NCBI RefSeq assembly: GCF_000721605.1
Contig: NZ_JOIZ01000011.1
Span: forward strand, 1 to 64,000
Reading direction: 5' to 3'
DNA: 64,000 nucleotides
DNA from: Streptomyces sp. NRRL S-37
Lineage (GTDB): Bacteria; Actinomycetota; Actinomycetes; Streptomycetales; Streptomycetaceae
Part shown: positions 56,108 to 64,000 of the stretch, in pieces
Position numbering within the stretch: position 1 is the first letter of the stretch
Layout: each line of letters opens with the position of its first letter
The notes under the pieces: generated by a model
Databases searched by the model: none
Told to the model about the DNA's origin: nothing
The model's input: the letters and a program-made list of their open reading frames with translations, nothing else
Translations under genes and position numbers: made by a program

Positions 56108-56995
56108 ATGAGGACCGCCGTGATCCGGTCGCAGGCGCGGGTAGCCGAGCAGCACACCGAAGCCGTGACGGGTGACGGGGGTCCGCGGGACGTGGTGGAT
56201 CCGCGTGCCGTCGCCCCGCGTGACGCCAGGGAGCTGTCCCGCCAGTTCTTCCGTCGTCTGGCGGAGCTGGAGGAGGGCACGCACGAGTACCAGTACGCGC
56301 GCAACACCCTCATCGAGATGAACATGTCCCTGGTCCGGTTCGCGGCCGGGCGGTTCCGCGGCCGCGGCGACGACATGGACGACATCGTGCAGACCGGCAT
56401 GATCGGTCTGATCAAGGCCATCGACCGGTTCGAGCTGTCCCGCGAGGTCGAGTTCACGTCCTTCGCGCTGCCGTACATCGTCGGTGAGATCAAGCGGTTC
56501 TTCCGTGACACCACGTGGGCCGTGCACGTGCCGCGCCGGCTCCAGGAGCTGCGGGTCGAGCTGGCGAAGGCCCGCGAGGAGCTCGCCAGCCGGCTGGACC
56601 GGGAGCCCACGGTCGCCGAGCTGGCCACGCTGATGAACATCACCGAGCAGCAGGTCGTCGAGGGGCAGATCGCCGCGAACGGGTACAACTCGTCGTCGCT
56701 GGACGCCGCCCTCACCGGGGACGGCCCGGAGAACGGCGAGGCCGTGCTGGCCGACTTCATCGGCGTCGAGGAGGAAGGGCTGCGCCTCGTCGAGGACTTC
56801 CACTCGCTCGCTCCGCTGATGGCCGAGCTCAGCGAACGCGACCGGGAGATCCTCCACATGCGGTTCGTGGAGGAGGCCACCCAGGCGGAGATCGGTGAGC
56901 GTCTCGGCTGCTCGCAGATGCACGTGTCCCGCCTGATCAAGCGGATCATCGCCCGGCTGCGCGAGGGCATGCTGGGCGAGCTCGGCTGCGCCTGA
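56108..56995 (+). CDS. sigL: SigB-family RNA polymerase sigma factor (SigL)
   Basis: This 295-residue sigma factor has region 2 (FAAGRFRGRGDDMDDIVQTGMIGLIKAIDRFELSREVEFTSFALPYIVGEIKRFFRDTTW), region 3 (VPRRLQELRVELAKA) and region 4 with EIGERLGCSQMHVSRLIKRI. The name follows the neighbourhood clpP3-clpP4-popR-sigL seen in S. coelicolor. GGGGAGAGG precedes the ATG. It is convergent with an RsbW-like gene that is its likely antagonist. Confidence 0.88.
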   Translation: MRTAVIRSQARVAEQHTEAVTGDGGPRDVVDPRAVAPRDARELSRQFFRRLAELEEGTHEYQYARNTLIEMNMSLVRFAAGRFRGRGDDMDDIVQTGMIGLIKAIDRFELSREVEFTSFALPYIVGEIKRFFRDTTWAVHVPRRLQELRVELAKAREELASRLDREPTVAELATLMNITEQQVVEGQIAANGYNSSSLDAALTGDGPENGEAVLADFIGVEEEGLRLVEDFHSLAPLMAELSERDREILHMRFVEEATQAEIGERLGCSQMHVSRLIKRIIARLREGMLGELGCA

Positions 56996-57029
56996 CCGGT
57001 CAGGCGGCGGCGTCGCCGGTCAGGCGGCG
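56989..57029. terminator. Palindrome and direct repeat between convergent sigL and anti-sigma genes
   Basis: CGCCTGACCGGTCAGGCG (56989-57006) is a perfect 18-bp palindrome spanning the sigL stop. CCGGTCAGGCGGCG then occurs at 56996 and 57016, so each gene's stop lies in a copy of the repeat. A shared termination or cruciform element is plausible; no T-run exists. Confidence 0.5.
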
Positions 57030-57475
57030 CCGAGATCCAGTACCGCGCGTACCCGTTTGCCGACCGGCACGCGTTCGACGGTGACGTCCCGCGCCAGCGC
57101 GCGGACGATCTCCAGACCGTGCCGGCCGACGCGCTCGGGGTTGCGCGGGAAGACCCGGGGCAGGCTGGCGCTGCTGTCGTAGACGGCCACCGTGAGCACG
57201 GTGTCGGTGCCCTCCAGCTCCAGGATGTACGGGCCGTTGCTGTGCCGGTCCGCGTTGGTGACCAGTTCGCTCACCACCAGCAGCACCGCGCCGTCGGCCC
57301 GTTCGCCGATCGTGGCGCACCATTCGGTCCGCAACTGCTGGAGGAAGTGCGCGGCGAACCTCCGCGCCTCGGCGATGCACCCCGGCTCGCCGGTGAAGTG
57401 CGCCGTCCGCCGCAGCGGTTCCACGGGCACGTCGAAACCAGTCGGTATCACTGCCCCGTCCAGGTGGTAGGTCAT
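57020..57475 (-). CDS. RsbW-like anti-sigma ATPase
   Basis: This 151-residue HATPase_c_2 protein has the N-box SELVTNADRHSNGP, G1 YDSSASLPRVF and G2 GRHGLEIVRAL. It is convergent with sigL, 24 bases between stops, the best candidate for SigL antagonist. It has its own SigB-type promoter, which would give negative feedback. Confidence 0.86.
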   Translation of the reverse strand: MTYHLDGAVIPTGFDVPVEPLRRTAHFTGEPGCIAEARRFAAHFLQQLRTEWCATIGERADGAVLLVVSELVTNADRHSNGPYILELEGTDTVLTVAVYDSSASLPRVFPRNPERVGRHGLEIVRALARDVTVERVPVGKRVRAVLDLGAA

Positions 57476-57528
57476 GCTCGTTTCTCTCCGCGAAGCCGGT
57501 CCGGCCGGACGAATCTGCACCAGTCCTG

Positions 57529-57553
57529 GTACCCCGGCTCGCGCGGTGCAGTC
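57529..57553 (-). promoter_or_regulatory. SigB-type promoter of the anti-sigma gene
   Basis: On the minus strand GACT-N15-GGGTAC fits the consensus and lies 54 bases before the ATG at 57475. Confidence 0.65.
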
Positions 57554-57584
57554 CACCTGATCGGTGTTCGCCTCCGCGGGGCGG

Positions 57585-57598
57585 GGAACCCGGGTTCC
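57585..57598. promoter_or_regulatory. 14-bp palindrome before the PRC-barrel pair
   Basis: GGAACCCGGGTTCC is perfectly symmetrical, 25 bases before ATG 57623, positioned as an operator or leader hairpin. GC-rich palindromes of this length can be chance here. Confidence 0.4.
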
Positions 57599-57622
57599 GC
57601 CGGGTGCGGCGGAAGGGGCGCC

Positions 57623-58207
57623 ATGAACGGACTGACGGCGGTACGGAGCCTGACGACGCTGCCCGTGGTGACCCTGGGCGGCGATGCCGTGGCGCATGTC
57701 AAGGACACGGTCTTCGACCCGGCGGCCGGGCGGATCGCGAGTTTCACCCTCACCGGCCGGACCCTGATGTCGGGCCCGCTGTCGCGGGACCTGCCCTGGC
57801 CGGCGGTGCACTGCCTGGGCCGTCACGCGGTGATGGTCCGCGACGAGGGGGCGCTGTGCGATCTGCCCCTGTCGGTGGCGCGCCGTGACGCCCTGCGCGG
57901 GCGGCTGCTCGGGGCGCAGGTGCTGACCGACGACGGCGATCTGGTGGGCACGGTGCTCGACGTGCTGGTCGAGGGCGGTACCAGCGGCCGGCTCGTCGCG
58001 TTCCGGCTCGCCGCGCACCGGGAGCTGGTGCACGGCTCCCGGCACCGCCGGCACCAGGTGTACGTGCCGCGGGGCGAGGCCCTGAGCGTCTCCGGCCGGA
58101 CGCTGGTGATCCCGGCGCACGCGACGGCGTACGTCACCGACGACCTGCCGGCCTTCGTCGCCCGGGCCGGCGCCCGGCACGGCCGCGGGAGGGGCGTGGT
58201 CCGATGA
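57623..58207 (+). CDS. Tandem PRC-barrel protein
   Basis: This 194-residue protein appears to hold two PRC-barrel repeats (LGGDAVAHVKDTVFDPAAGRIASFTLTGR; GAQVLTDDGDLVGTVLDVLVEGGTSGRLVAFRL). Function is unknown; such proteins are often stress-induced in actinobacteria. GGAAGGGG precedes the ATG and the stop overlaps the next start. Confidence 0.82.
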   Translation: MNGLTAVRSLTTLPVVTLGGDAVAHVKDTVFDPAAGRIASFTLTGRTLMSGPLSRDLPWPAVHCLGRHAVMVRDEGALCDLPLSVARRDALRGRLLGAQVLTDDGDLVGTVLDVLVEGGTSGRLVAFRLAAHRELVHGSRHRRHQVYVPRGEALSVSGRTLVIPAHATAYVTDDLPAFVARAGARHGRGRGVVR

Positions 58208-58635
58208 TGCTGTTCTCGCGGGTGCGCGGGCTGCCCGTCCTGACGCCGGGCGACGCGGACCGGGTCGGGGTGGTCCGCGCGCTGACGGTCGACGCGGCGT
58301 CCGGGGAGGTCACCCATGTCCGGATACAGCGCGGGCGGCTGCGCAGGGAGGCCGTGGTGGCCTGGGCCGCCCTGGGCGCGGCCGGCCCGGACATGCTGAT
58401 CGCGCGCCCGTCCGGCCGGCCGGACGAGGTCCCGCCCCACCGTGACCTGGTGGGGAGCAGGGTGCTCACCGAGTGCGGGGAGGAACGCGGCACCGTGCTC
58501 GACGCGGCGTTCGATCCGGCCACCGCCCGTATCGAGGCGGTCCTGACGACCCTCGGCGAGCTGCCGGCCGACCGTCTGCTGGGCCTCGGCGACCACGCCC
58601 TGGTGATCCGGACGGGCCACGGGCATCCCGGTTAG
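58204..58635 (+). CDS. PRC-barrel protein
   Basis: This 143-residue protein also reads as two short PRC-barrel repeats (DRVGVVRALTVDAASGEVTHVRIQRG; GSRVLTECGEERGTVLDAAFDPATARIEAVL). It overlaps the preceding PRC-barrel gene by four bases, so the pair is cotranslated and may form a hetero-oligomer. Confidence 0.8.
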   Translation: MMLFSRVRGLPVLTPGDADRVGVVRALTVDAASGEVTHVRIQRGRLRREAVVAWAALGAAGPDMLIARPSGRPDEVPPHRDLVGSRVLTECGEERGTVLDAAFDPATARIEAVLTTLGELPADRLLGLGDHALVIRTGHGHPG

Positions 58636-58669
58636 GGTCTCCCGGCGGGCGGGGCGGGCCGGGTCTGCT

Positions 58670-58675
58670 TAGCGT
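58670..58675 (+). promoter_or_regulatory. -10 element suggesting a leaderless start
   Basis: TAGCGT ends six bases before GTG 58682 and no ribosome site is present, the spacing expected if transcription starts at the GTG. No convincing -35 was found. Confidence 0.4.
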
Positions 58676-58681
58676 GCAGAG

Positions 58682-59950
58682 GTGAGCTCACGCATCCCTT
58701 CCGGCCGTCCGGCCGCCCGCCACGGCTGGGCGCAGGCCCTCGTCACGGTGCTCGGGGCGATGGCCGCCATGGGCGCGGTGGCCGCGCTGGGACTGTGGGC
58801 GGCCGGTGCCACGGACCTGCCGGGCGGCTCCTTCCCCCAGGTGGTCGCGGCGACCGTGGTCACAGCCGTCGGCGGGGCGGTGGAGCTCTCCGGGGACGCC
58901 GGCGAGCTGGCCGGCGCGGAGGGCGGTCTGACGGTCGTCCCGCTGTCCGTCACCCTCACCGGGGCGCTGGTCGTCGGCCGGTGCTTCCTGCGCCCGCTGC
59001 GGCACCGGGCGGTCGCCGGGGCGCCCGGGCTGGCCGGGTGGGCGGCGCGGATCGCCGTGCTGTGGCTGCTCGCGGTCCTCGGTCTCGCGCTCGCCGCGCG
59101 GCACACGTACGAACTCTCCCTCGGGGACGGTCCGCTCGGTGACCTGGGCGAGCTGTTCGGGATCAGACCGGTGGTGGGGTTCTCCACCGACGTGCCGCCG
59201 ACCGTCCTCATCGGCCTGCTCTGGCTGGCGGGGGTGCTGCTGGTGGCGCTGATGGTGTCCCGCGGCGCCCCGCTGCCGGCCGGGCTGCTGCGCCTGCAGA
59301 CGTCGGTGCGTCCGGCGGCGTACGCGATGGTGCTGCTGTTACTGGCCGCCGTCGGCATCGGCCTCGTCGTCGCGCTGGTCGTCGCCGCCACCCGGGGCCG
59401 TCCGGCCGAGACGTTCGCCGTGATCCTGCTGGGGCTGCCCAACGTGGTCTGGCCGGCGCTGACGATCGGGTTCGGTGCCACCTGGGACGGCAGGGTGGAG
59501 GGGCCCTTCGGGCTGCCCATGCCGCACGTGCTCGACGAGGTGCTGCGCACACCGGACGTCTCCACCCTGAACCTGGGCACGCTCACCGAACACGACGGCG
59601 GGAAGTGGTGGTGGCTGCTGGTGGTGACGGCGGTGCTGCTCCTGGCCGCCGCGTTCCTGACGGCGGCCCGCTCCCCGGCCGGGGTGCCGGCCTGGCGGCA
59701 CGCCGTGCGCATGGCGGTGGCGCTGGCGCTGACCGTGCTGATGATCTGCCTCATGGCCCGGATCTCCGCGCGGTTCGGCCTGTCCGTACTCGGCATCGGC
59801 GGTCTGGGCGAGGGCTTCTCCGGTCAGGTGCTGCTGAGACCACGGCTGCGGAGCACCCTGGGCCTGGCCCTGCTGTGGGGCCTGGTCGCGGGTTTCGCGG
59901 GGGCGCTGGCGGCACGAGGGGCACGCCGGAGGAACAGGGCCGGCCGCTGA
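58682..59950 (+). CDS. Streptophobe family membrane protein
   Basis: This 422-residue protein has about eight to nine transmembrane helices and the streptophobe-family segment GFSTDVPPTVLIGLLWLAGVL plus NVVWPALTIGFGATWDGRVEGPFGLPMP. The family is restricted to actinomycetes and has no known function. Confidence 0.82.
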   Translation: MSSRIPSGRPAARHGWAQALVTVLGAMAAMGAVAALGLWAAGATDLPGGSFPQVVAATVVTAVGGAVELSGDAGELAGAEGGLTVVPLSVTLTGALVVGRCFLRPLRHRAVAGAPGLAGWAARIAVLWLLAVLGLALAARHTYELSLGDGPLGDLGELFGIRPVVGFSTDVPPTVLIGLLWLAGVLLVALMVSRGAPLPAGLLRLQTSVRPAAYAMVLLLLAAVGIGLVVALVVAATRGRPAETFAVILLGLPNVVWPALTIGFGATWDGRVEGPFGLPMPHVLDEVLRTPDVSTLNLGTLTEHDGGKWWWLLVVTAVLLLAAAFLTAARSPAGVPAWRHAVRMAVALALTVLMICLMARISARFGLSVLGIGGLGEGFSGQVLLRPRLRSTLGLALLWGLVAGFAGALAARGARRRNRAGR

Positions 59951-60362
59951 CCGGGTACGCACCCGTCGCCCGCGGCCGGGGCGTGGAGCCGTACGGCCTC
60001 CCCGTCGACGATCCCGGCGCACGGGCCTCGGGTGCGCGCGGAGGGTCTCCCGCCGGGACCACCGGCCGGACCGGCCACGGCGGCCCGGTAGCGGACCGGG
60101 GCCTGCTCGGCCCGCGTCGGCGGCGGGCCGGCGGTGCGGGCCGTGGGAGCGCCGGCGACGGGGCCCCGGGACACGAGGACCGGGCGGCGGCCGCCGATCC
60201 ACGCCGGCCGGCCGTCGGAGCACCGCACGTGCCCCCGGCCGCCGCGCCGCTCCGGCGGCCGAACCTGCGGCAGCGGGCCGAGGGACACGGCGGGCCGGCC
60301 GGGGCCGGTGGTCTCCCAAGCGGACAGGCCCGTGCGCGGGACGGAGCCGTCGTCGCGGGCGC
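59951..60362. other. Intergenic region without a supported gene
   Basis: This 412-base stretch between the streptophobe gene and the convergent ABC transporter is open in several frames, but the translations are low-complexity Gly/Pro/Arg/Ala with no recognisable domain and no ribosome site. It may be a decayed gene; nothing specific can be called. Confidence 0.5.
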
Positions 60363-62684
60363 CTACCCCCGCATCACGGCCGGTTCGTGACGCCGCAGCA
60401 GACGGGAGACCAGCAGGCCGAGGGCGAGCGACAGGGCGAGCAGCATGCCGACGGCGAGCAGCCACCCGTCCGCCGTGTGCGCGAAGAGCGGATCACTGCT
60501 CAGGTCGCCGGGCGAGAGCGAGGGCAGCCCGATGGTGGCGGCCATCGCGGCGAACCCCCAGCGGGCGGGGATCAGCCAGGCCAGCTGCTCCAGCACGAGC
60601 ACGCCGTCGAGCGGCAGCAGGGCGCCGCAGAAGACGACCTGGACGATGGCGAGCAGCACCAGCAGCGGCATCGTCACCTCCTCCTTGCGGACCACCGCGG
60701 AGATCAGCAGGCCGAGCATCATCGCGGTGAAGGCGAGCAGCGCGACGGCGACCGTGATCTCGACAAGGGGCGGCATCAGCACGCCTTCACCGCCGGGTGC
60801 GTTCAGGTCCACGCCGAGCAGTGCGACGAGGGTCAGCACCACGGCCTGGAGCACGGTGACCGTGCCGAGCACGACCACCTTGGACATCAGGTACGCCGAT
60901 CTGGAGAGGCCCACCGCCCGCTCCCGCTGGTAGATCACCCGCTCCTTGACGAGTTCGCGCACCGCGTTGGCCGCGCCGGTGAGGACCGCGCCGACGCACA
61001 GGATGAGCAGGGTGTTCATGGCGGACCTGCGCGTCAGCTCACTGCCCGCGAGGGCCCGCGCCATGGCGCCCATCACGAACGGCAGCGCGATCATGACGGC
61101 GAGGAAGGTGCGGTCCGCGGCGAGCGCGGCGGTGTAGCGGCGGACCAGGGTGCGGAGCTGGGCACCCCAGCCGCGCGGCCGGGGCGGGGGCCCCATGACG
61201 ACCGGCTCCTCGCGGGGCCGCTCGGGCTGGGCGGCGGCCTCGACGACGTACCGCCGGTGGAAGGGCGAGTCGCGGTACTGTCCCGCCCAGTCCCGGTCCC
61301 GCTGCTGTTCGAACGCCTCGAAGGCCTCCGGCCAGTGCTCGAAGCCGAAGAAGGCGAGGGCGTCACCGGGGGGACCGTAGTAGGCGGTCCTGCCGCCGGG
61401 GGCGAGGACGAGGAGGCGGTCGCAGACGTCCAGGCTGAGCACGCTGTGGGTGACGACGACGACGGTCCGGCCGTCGTCGGCGAGGCCGCGCAGCATGCGC
61501 ATCACCGAGCGGTCCATGCCGGGGTCGAGGCCGGAGGTCGGCTCGTCGAGGAAGAGCAGCGACGGCTTGGTCAGCAGTTCCAGTGCGACGCTGACCCGTT
61601 TGCGCTGTCCGCCGGAGAGGCTGTGCACATGCTGGCGGGCCCGCTCCCCGAGGCCGAGTTCGCGGATCACCTCGCCGACCCGGGCCCGTCGTTCGGCCTG
61701 GGCGGTGTCCTGCGGGAAGCGCAGTTCGGCGGCGTAGGACAGGGCGGCGTGGACGGTCAGCTGGGTGTGCAGGATGTCGTCCTGCGGGACGAGGCCGATG
61801 CGCTGGCGCAGCTCGGGGTAGTCGTGGTAGAGGTCGCGGCCGTCGTAGAGGACGGTGCCGTGGTCGGCGGGGCGCTGGCCGGTGAGCGCGTTCATCAGGG
61901 TGGACTTGCCGGCGCCGCTCGGGCCGACGACCGCGAGCAGGCACTTCTCCCCCACCGGGAAGGAGACGTGGTCGAGGAGGCGCTTGGCGCCCCGGTCGAC
62001 GGCGACGGTGAGGTCCTGGACGTCGAGGGAGACCTCGCCGGTGTCGACGTACTCCTGGAGTTCGTCGCCGATCAGGCAGAAGTCGGAGTGGCCGATGCCG
62101 ACGATGTCGCCGGGGCAGATGTCGGCCCGGTCGACCGGCACGCCGTTGAGGTAGGTGCCGGTGTGGCTGCCGAGGTCGACGATCTCGTACGAGCCGTCGG
62201 CGTGGACGTGCAGTTCGGCGTGGCGCCGGGAGACGATCAGGTCGTCGACGACCAGGTCGTTGCCGGGGTCCCGGCCGATGCGGACGGTGCGGGTGGGCAG
62301 CGGCCGTACGGCGGCCGGCTGCCGGAAGGTGTGGGTGAGGGCGGGATGGGAGACCGCCTGCGGCCGGTCGCGCGCGGGGGCGGCGAGGACGGCGCGGGGG
62401 CCGTCGTCGGGACTGCCGAAGTGGATGACGTAGCCGGGGCCGACCTCCCGGGTACGGATGCGCTGGCCGTTGGCATAGGTGCCGTTGGTGCTGTGCTCGT
62501 CCTCGACGGTCCAGTGGCCGCCCTCGGGGTGGAGCACCGCATGGTGCCAGGAGACCCGGGCGTCGTCGAGGACGATGTCACTCGACGGGTCGCGTCCCAC
62601 GTGGTAGTCGCGGACCGGACTCATCACGGTGGAGCCCGTCTCGGTCTCCAGGACGAGCTCCGGGGCGACCAGTCGCTCCGCCAT
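60363..62684 (-). CDS. FHA-FHA-ABC transporter (ATPase plus permease)
   Basis: This 773-residue protein has two FHA domains (about 25-85 with VGRDPSSDIVLDDARVSWHHA; 135-205 with IGRDPGNDLVVDDLIVSRRHAEL), an ABC ATPase (215-445: GPSGAGKST, LSGGQRKRV, LLFLDEPTSGLD) and an ABC-2 permease with six helices (about 525-770). It resembles mycobacterial Rv1747, where FHA domains bind phosphothreonines made by a Ser/Thr kinase. The substrate is unknown. The start lies six bases after TAGAAT with no ribosome site. Confidence 0.92.
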   Translation of the reverse strand: MAERLVAPELVLETETGSTVMSPVRDYHVGRDPSSDIVLDDARVSWHHAVLHPEGGHWTVEDEHSTNGTYANGQRIRTREVGPGYVIHFGSPDDGPRAVLAAPARDRPQAVSHPALTHTFRQPAAVRPLPTRTVRIGRDPGNDLVVDDLIVSRRHAELHVHADGSYEIVDLGSHTGTYLNGVPVDRADICPGDIVGIGHSDFCLIGDELQEYVDTGEVSLDVQDLTVAVDRGAKRLLDHVSFPVGEKCLLAVVGPSGAGKSTLMNALTGQRPADHGTVLYDGRDLYHDYPELRQRIGLVPQDDILHTQLTVHAALSYAAELRFPQDTAQAERRARVGEVIRELGLGERARQHVHSLSGGQRKRVSVALELLTKPSLLFLDEPTSGLDPGMDRSVMRMLRGLADDGRTVVVVTHSVLSLDVCDRLLVLAPGGRTAYYGPPGDALAFFGFEHWPEAFEAFEQQRDRDWAGQYRDSPFHRRYVVEAAAQPERPREEPVVMGPPPRPRGWGAQLRTLVRRYTAALAADRTFLAVMIALPFVMGAMARALAGSELTRRSAMNTLLILCVGAVLTGAANAVRELVKERVIYQRERAVGLSRSAYLMSKVVVLGTVTVLQAVVLTLVALLGVDLNAPGGEGVLMPPLVEITVAVALLAFTAMMLGLLISAVVRKEEVTMPLLVLLAIVQVVFCGALLPLDGVLVLEQLAWLIPARWGFAAMAATIGLPSLSPGDLSSDPLFAHTADGWLLAVGMLLALSLALGLLVSRLLRRHEPAVMRG

Positions 62685-62690
62685 GTCTGG

Positions 62691-62696
62691 ATTCTA
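62691..62696 (-). promoter_or_regulatory. -10 element suggesting leaderless FHA-ABC mRNA
   Basis: On the minus strand TAGAAT ends six bases before the ATG and the intervening GTCTGG complement holds no ribosome site. A leaderless transcript starting at the A of ATG is likely. No clear -35 was seen. Confidence 0.55.
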
Positions 62697-62750
62697 CCCA
62701 TTGGTCCGTTCGAGTGCCTGGCGTCACCGGCCGGAATGCGGCCGCGCGCC

Positions 62751-63161
62751 TCAGGCGACGGGGACGCCGAGCACCCGGGCGGCGCGTTGCATGCGCAGGG
62801 CATCCACGGACTCGGCCAGCAGTTCGTACTCGGTGGTGTCGTCGCCGGTGGCGAGGCGCACCATCCGCCCGGCGGCGAGCGTCTCGGCCACCTCCTCCTG
62901 CCGGACGACGTCGCCGCACCAGGCGCGCAGCACGGCGGGGACGTCGGGCACACCGTCGGCGACGGGGACGAGCGCCCCCTGCGGTAAGTGCTCGGCGTCG
63001 GGCCGCGGGTCGAGGCGCTCGGCGATCCAGAGGGCACGGTCGCGCAGCCACCACAGGGCGAGGGCGAGGGTGGGCGCCCGGTAGGTGCCGAGCGGTACGC
63101 CGATGCGCCGGCCGTCGCAGACCCCGTACGCGGTGACATGGCACAGGAATTCGTCGTGCAC
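62751..63161 (-). CDS. Hypothetical protein
   Basis: This 136-residue soluble protein (MHDEFLCHVTAYGVCDGRRI onwards) has mixed helix and strand and no recognised family. GTG 63161 follows GGGAGGGAAC, a strong ribosome site. It lies 66 bases upstream of the FHA-ABC gene on the same strand but that gene has its own promoter. Confidence 0.68.
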   Translation of the reverse strand: MHDEFLCHVTAYGVCDGRRIGVPLGTYRAPTLALALWWLRDRALWIAERLDPRPDAEHLPQGALVPVADGVPDVPAVLRAWCGDVVRQEEVAETLAAGRMVRLATGDDTTEYELLAESVDALRMQRAARVLGVPVA

Positions 63162-63618
63162 GTTCCCTCCCCCGCTGCGTCGCTCGCCCGCCGGGCCGGG
63201 CCGGCTGCCCGCCTCGTGGCTCGCATGCTGTGCGTGAGGGCGCCGTCGCGCGGTGTGAAGCGCTCTCGCTAGTCGAGTATGTTCACCGCTGAAACACTGT
63301 CACCACATGTTTCCGGCCAGTCTCCTGGCATATTCACGGCCATTGTTGGCCGAAACGGTGCGGGTGTGGCCGGCGGGGTGCGTGTGACCTCGGGGATGAC
63401 CGACCGGGATCCGCCGTCCGGCCGGCGGGCACGCCCTCCCCGGTAAATCCACCGCGACCGCGGCCGCCCACCGCCATGAGGCCGTCGCCCACGAGGCGGT
63501 CACCACGGCGGCCGCGGCGACGCACGGGCGGTCCCCCCGGCTTCGCCTTCCGGCCGGTGGGGGCGTCGACGGCCACGGGCCGGACGGCCGCACGGCGCCC
63601 GACCCGTACCCGGTGCCC
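63162..63618. other. Intergenic region with small inverted repeats
   Basis: This 457-base gap has an AT-richer core (about 63270-63360) with two short inverted repeats, GCCAG-N4-CTGGC (63316-63329) and CGGCCA-N4-TGGCCG (63337-63352). No gene is supported. The core could hold promoters or a small RNA; none was recognised. Confidence 0.5.
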
Positions 63619-64000
63619 CTACTGCTTCACGACCGCGTCGATGCGGGCCAGCTCCTCCTCGCCGAAGTCGAGGTTCCGGGTGGCCGCGACGCTGTCCTCG
63701 AGCTGTCGCGGGCTGCTCGCGCCGACCAGGGCCGAGGTGAGGCGGCCACCGCGCAGCACCCAGGACAGCGCCATCTGCGCCAGGGTCTGGCCGCGCGAGG
63801 CGGCGATCTCGTTGAGCGCGCGCAGCCGGTCCACCAGTTCCCCGGTGACGGCGTCGGTGTTCAGGAAGGGGCTGTCGCTCGCGGCCCGGGAGTCCTCGGG
63901 GATGCCGTCGAGGTAGCGGGCGGTCAGCAGGCCCTGCTCCAGCGGGGAGTAGGCGATGGAACCGACCTGGAGCTCGTCCAGCGTGTCCATCAGCCCCTCG
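63619..64000 (-). CDS. Aldo/keto reductase, C-terminal part (partial)
   Basis: The 3' end of a second aldo/keto reductase runs off the right edge; 127 codons are visible. SIAYSPLEQGLLTARYLDGIPEDSRA and LTSALVGASSPRQLEDSVAATRNLDFGEEELARID match the YghZ-like group that reduces L-glyceraldehyde-3-phosphate and other aldehydes. The in-frame ATG at 63990 is internal. Confidence 0.88.
   Translation of the reverse strand, partial: EGLMDTLDELQVGSIAYSPLEQGLLTARYLDGIPEDSRAASDSPFLNTDAVTGELVDRLRALNEIAASRGQTLAQMALSWVLRGGRLTSALVGASSPRQLEDSVAATRNLDFGEEELARIDAVVKQ

Noticed and set aside
59951..60362. Possible coding region on either strand
   Set aside because: Several frames are open but none has a ribosome site, a recognisable domain or non-repetitive composition.
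63334..63593. Short minus-strand frames in the last intergenic region
   Set aside because: Gly/Arg/Pro-rich translations with no start signal; looks like non-coding GC-rich DNA.

Overview
The window is high-GC DNA with the codon use, overlapping ATGA/GTGA gene junctions and gene families of a Streptomyces (WhiB-like and SsgA-like proteins, DUF5133, DUF6480, streptophobe protein, several SigB-type sigma factors, GlgE-pathway genes). Gene order resembles, from memory, the S. coelicolor region from about SCO7335 down to SCO7277 (second glycogen cluster, sigM, ssgC, clpP3-clpP4-popR, sigL). No tRNA, rRNA, insertion sequence, phage gene or CRISPR array was seen. Both edges cut genes: treS on the left and an aldo/keto reductase on the right.

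Layout. 1-3954: treS(partial)-maltokinase-glgB, the trehalose-to-maltose-1-phosphate-to-glycogen route. 4061-8634: YbdK-type ligase, DUF6480 membrane peptide, acyl-CoA synthetase, RsbW-like ATPase, PRC-barrel protein. 8966-20187: a large partner-switching/stressosome block made of a HAMP-array hybrid kinase, two SpoIIE-type phosphatases, STAS antagonist, RsbR, RsbS, RsbT and an RsbX-like phosphatase, mostly translationally coupled. 20316-23994: type II NADH dehydrogenase and a FUSC membrane protein. 24149-26754: SigB-family sigma factor with an RsbW-like partner and small proteins. 26831-29052: PLP decarboxylase, a 6C-type small RNA and a lone cyclic-nucleotide-binding protein. 29090-39157: LysE/ArgP pair, two TetR regulators with divergent targets, WhiB-like protein, MBL hydrolase, DUF4032 protein, universal stress protein. 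39337-42838: an overlapping three-gene unit of a receiver/glutaredoxin-like/thioredoxin-reductase-like fusion, a cNMP-binding sensor kinase and a UBP zinc finger. 42926-53949: TerD-CAP fusion, AIM24, threonine dehydratase, membrane pseudokinase, serine hydrolase, F420 oxidoreductase, ssgC, DUF6328, AKR, RNase H, VOC protein. 54182-57475: clpP3-clpP4, popR, sigL and its candidate anti-sigma ATPase. 57623-64000: two PRC-barrel proteins, streptophobe protein, FHA-FHA-ABC transporter, AKR (partial).

A common theme is general stress control. Five sites fit GNNT-N14-16-GGGTAC/T, the promoter type used by SigB-family sigma factors, in front of a STAS antagonist, ssgC, sigL, the sigL-side anti-sigma gene and a PRC-barrel gene. 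This suggests a local regulon wired to the partner-switching proteins encoded here. The ClpP3-ClpP4-PopR module carries recognisable PopR operators and a degenerate ClpP4 active site.
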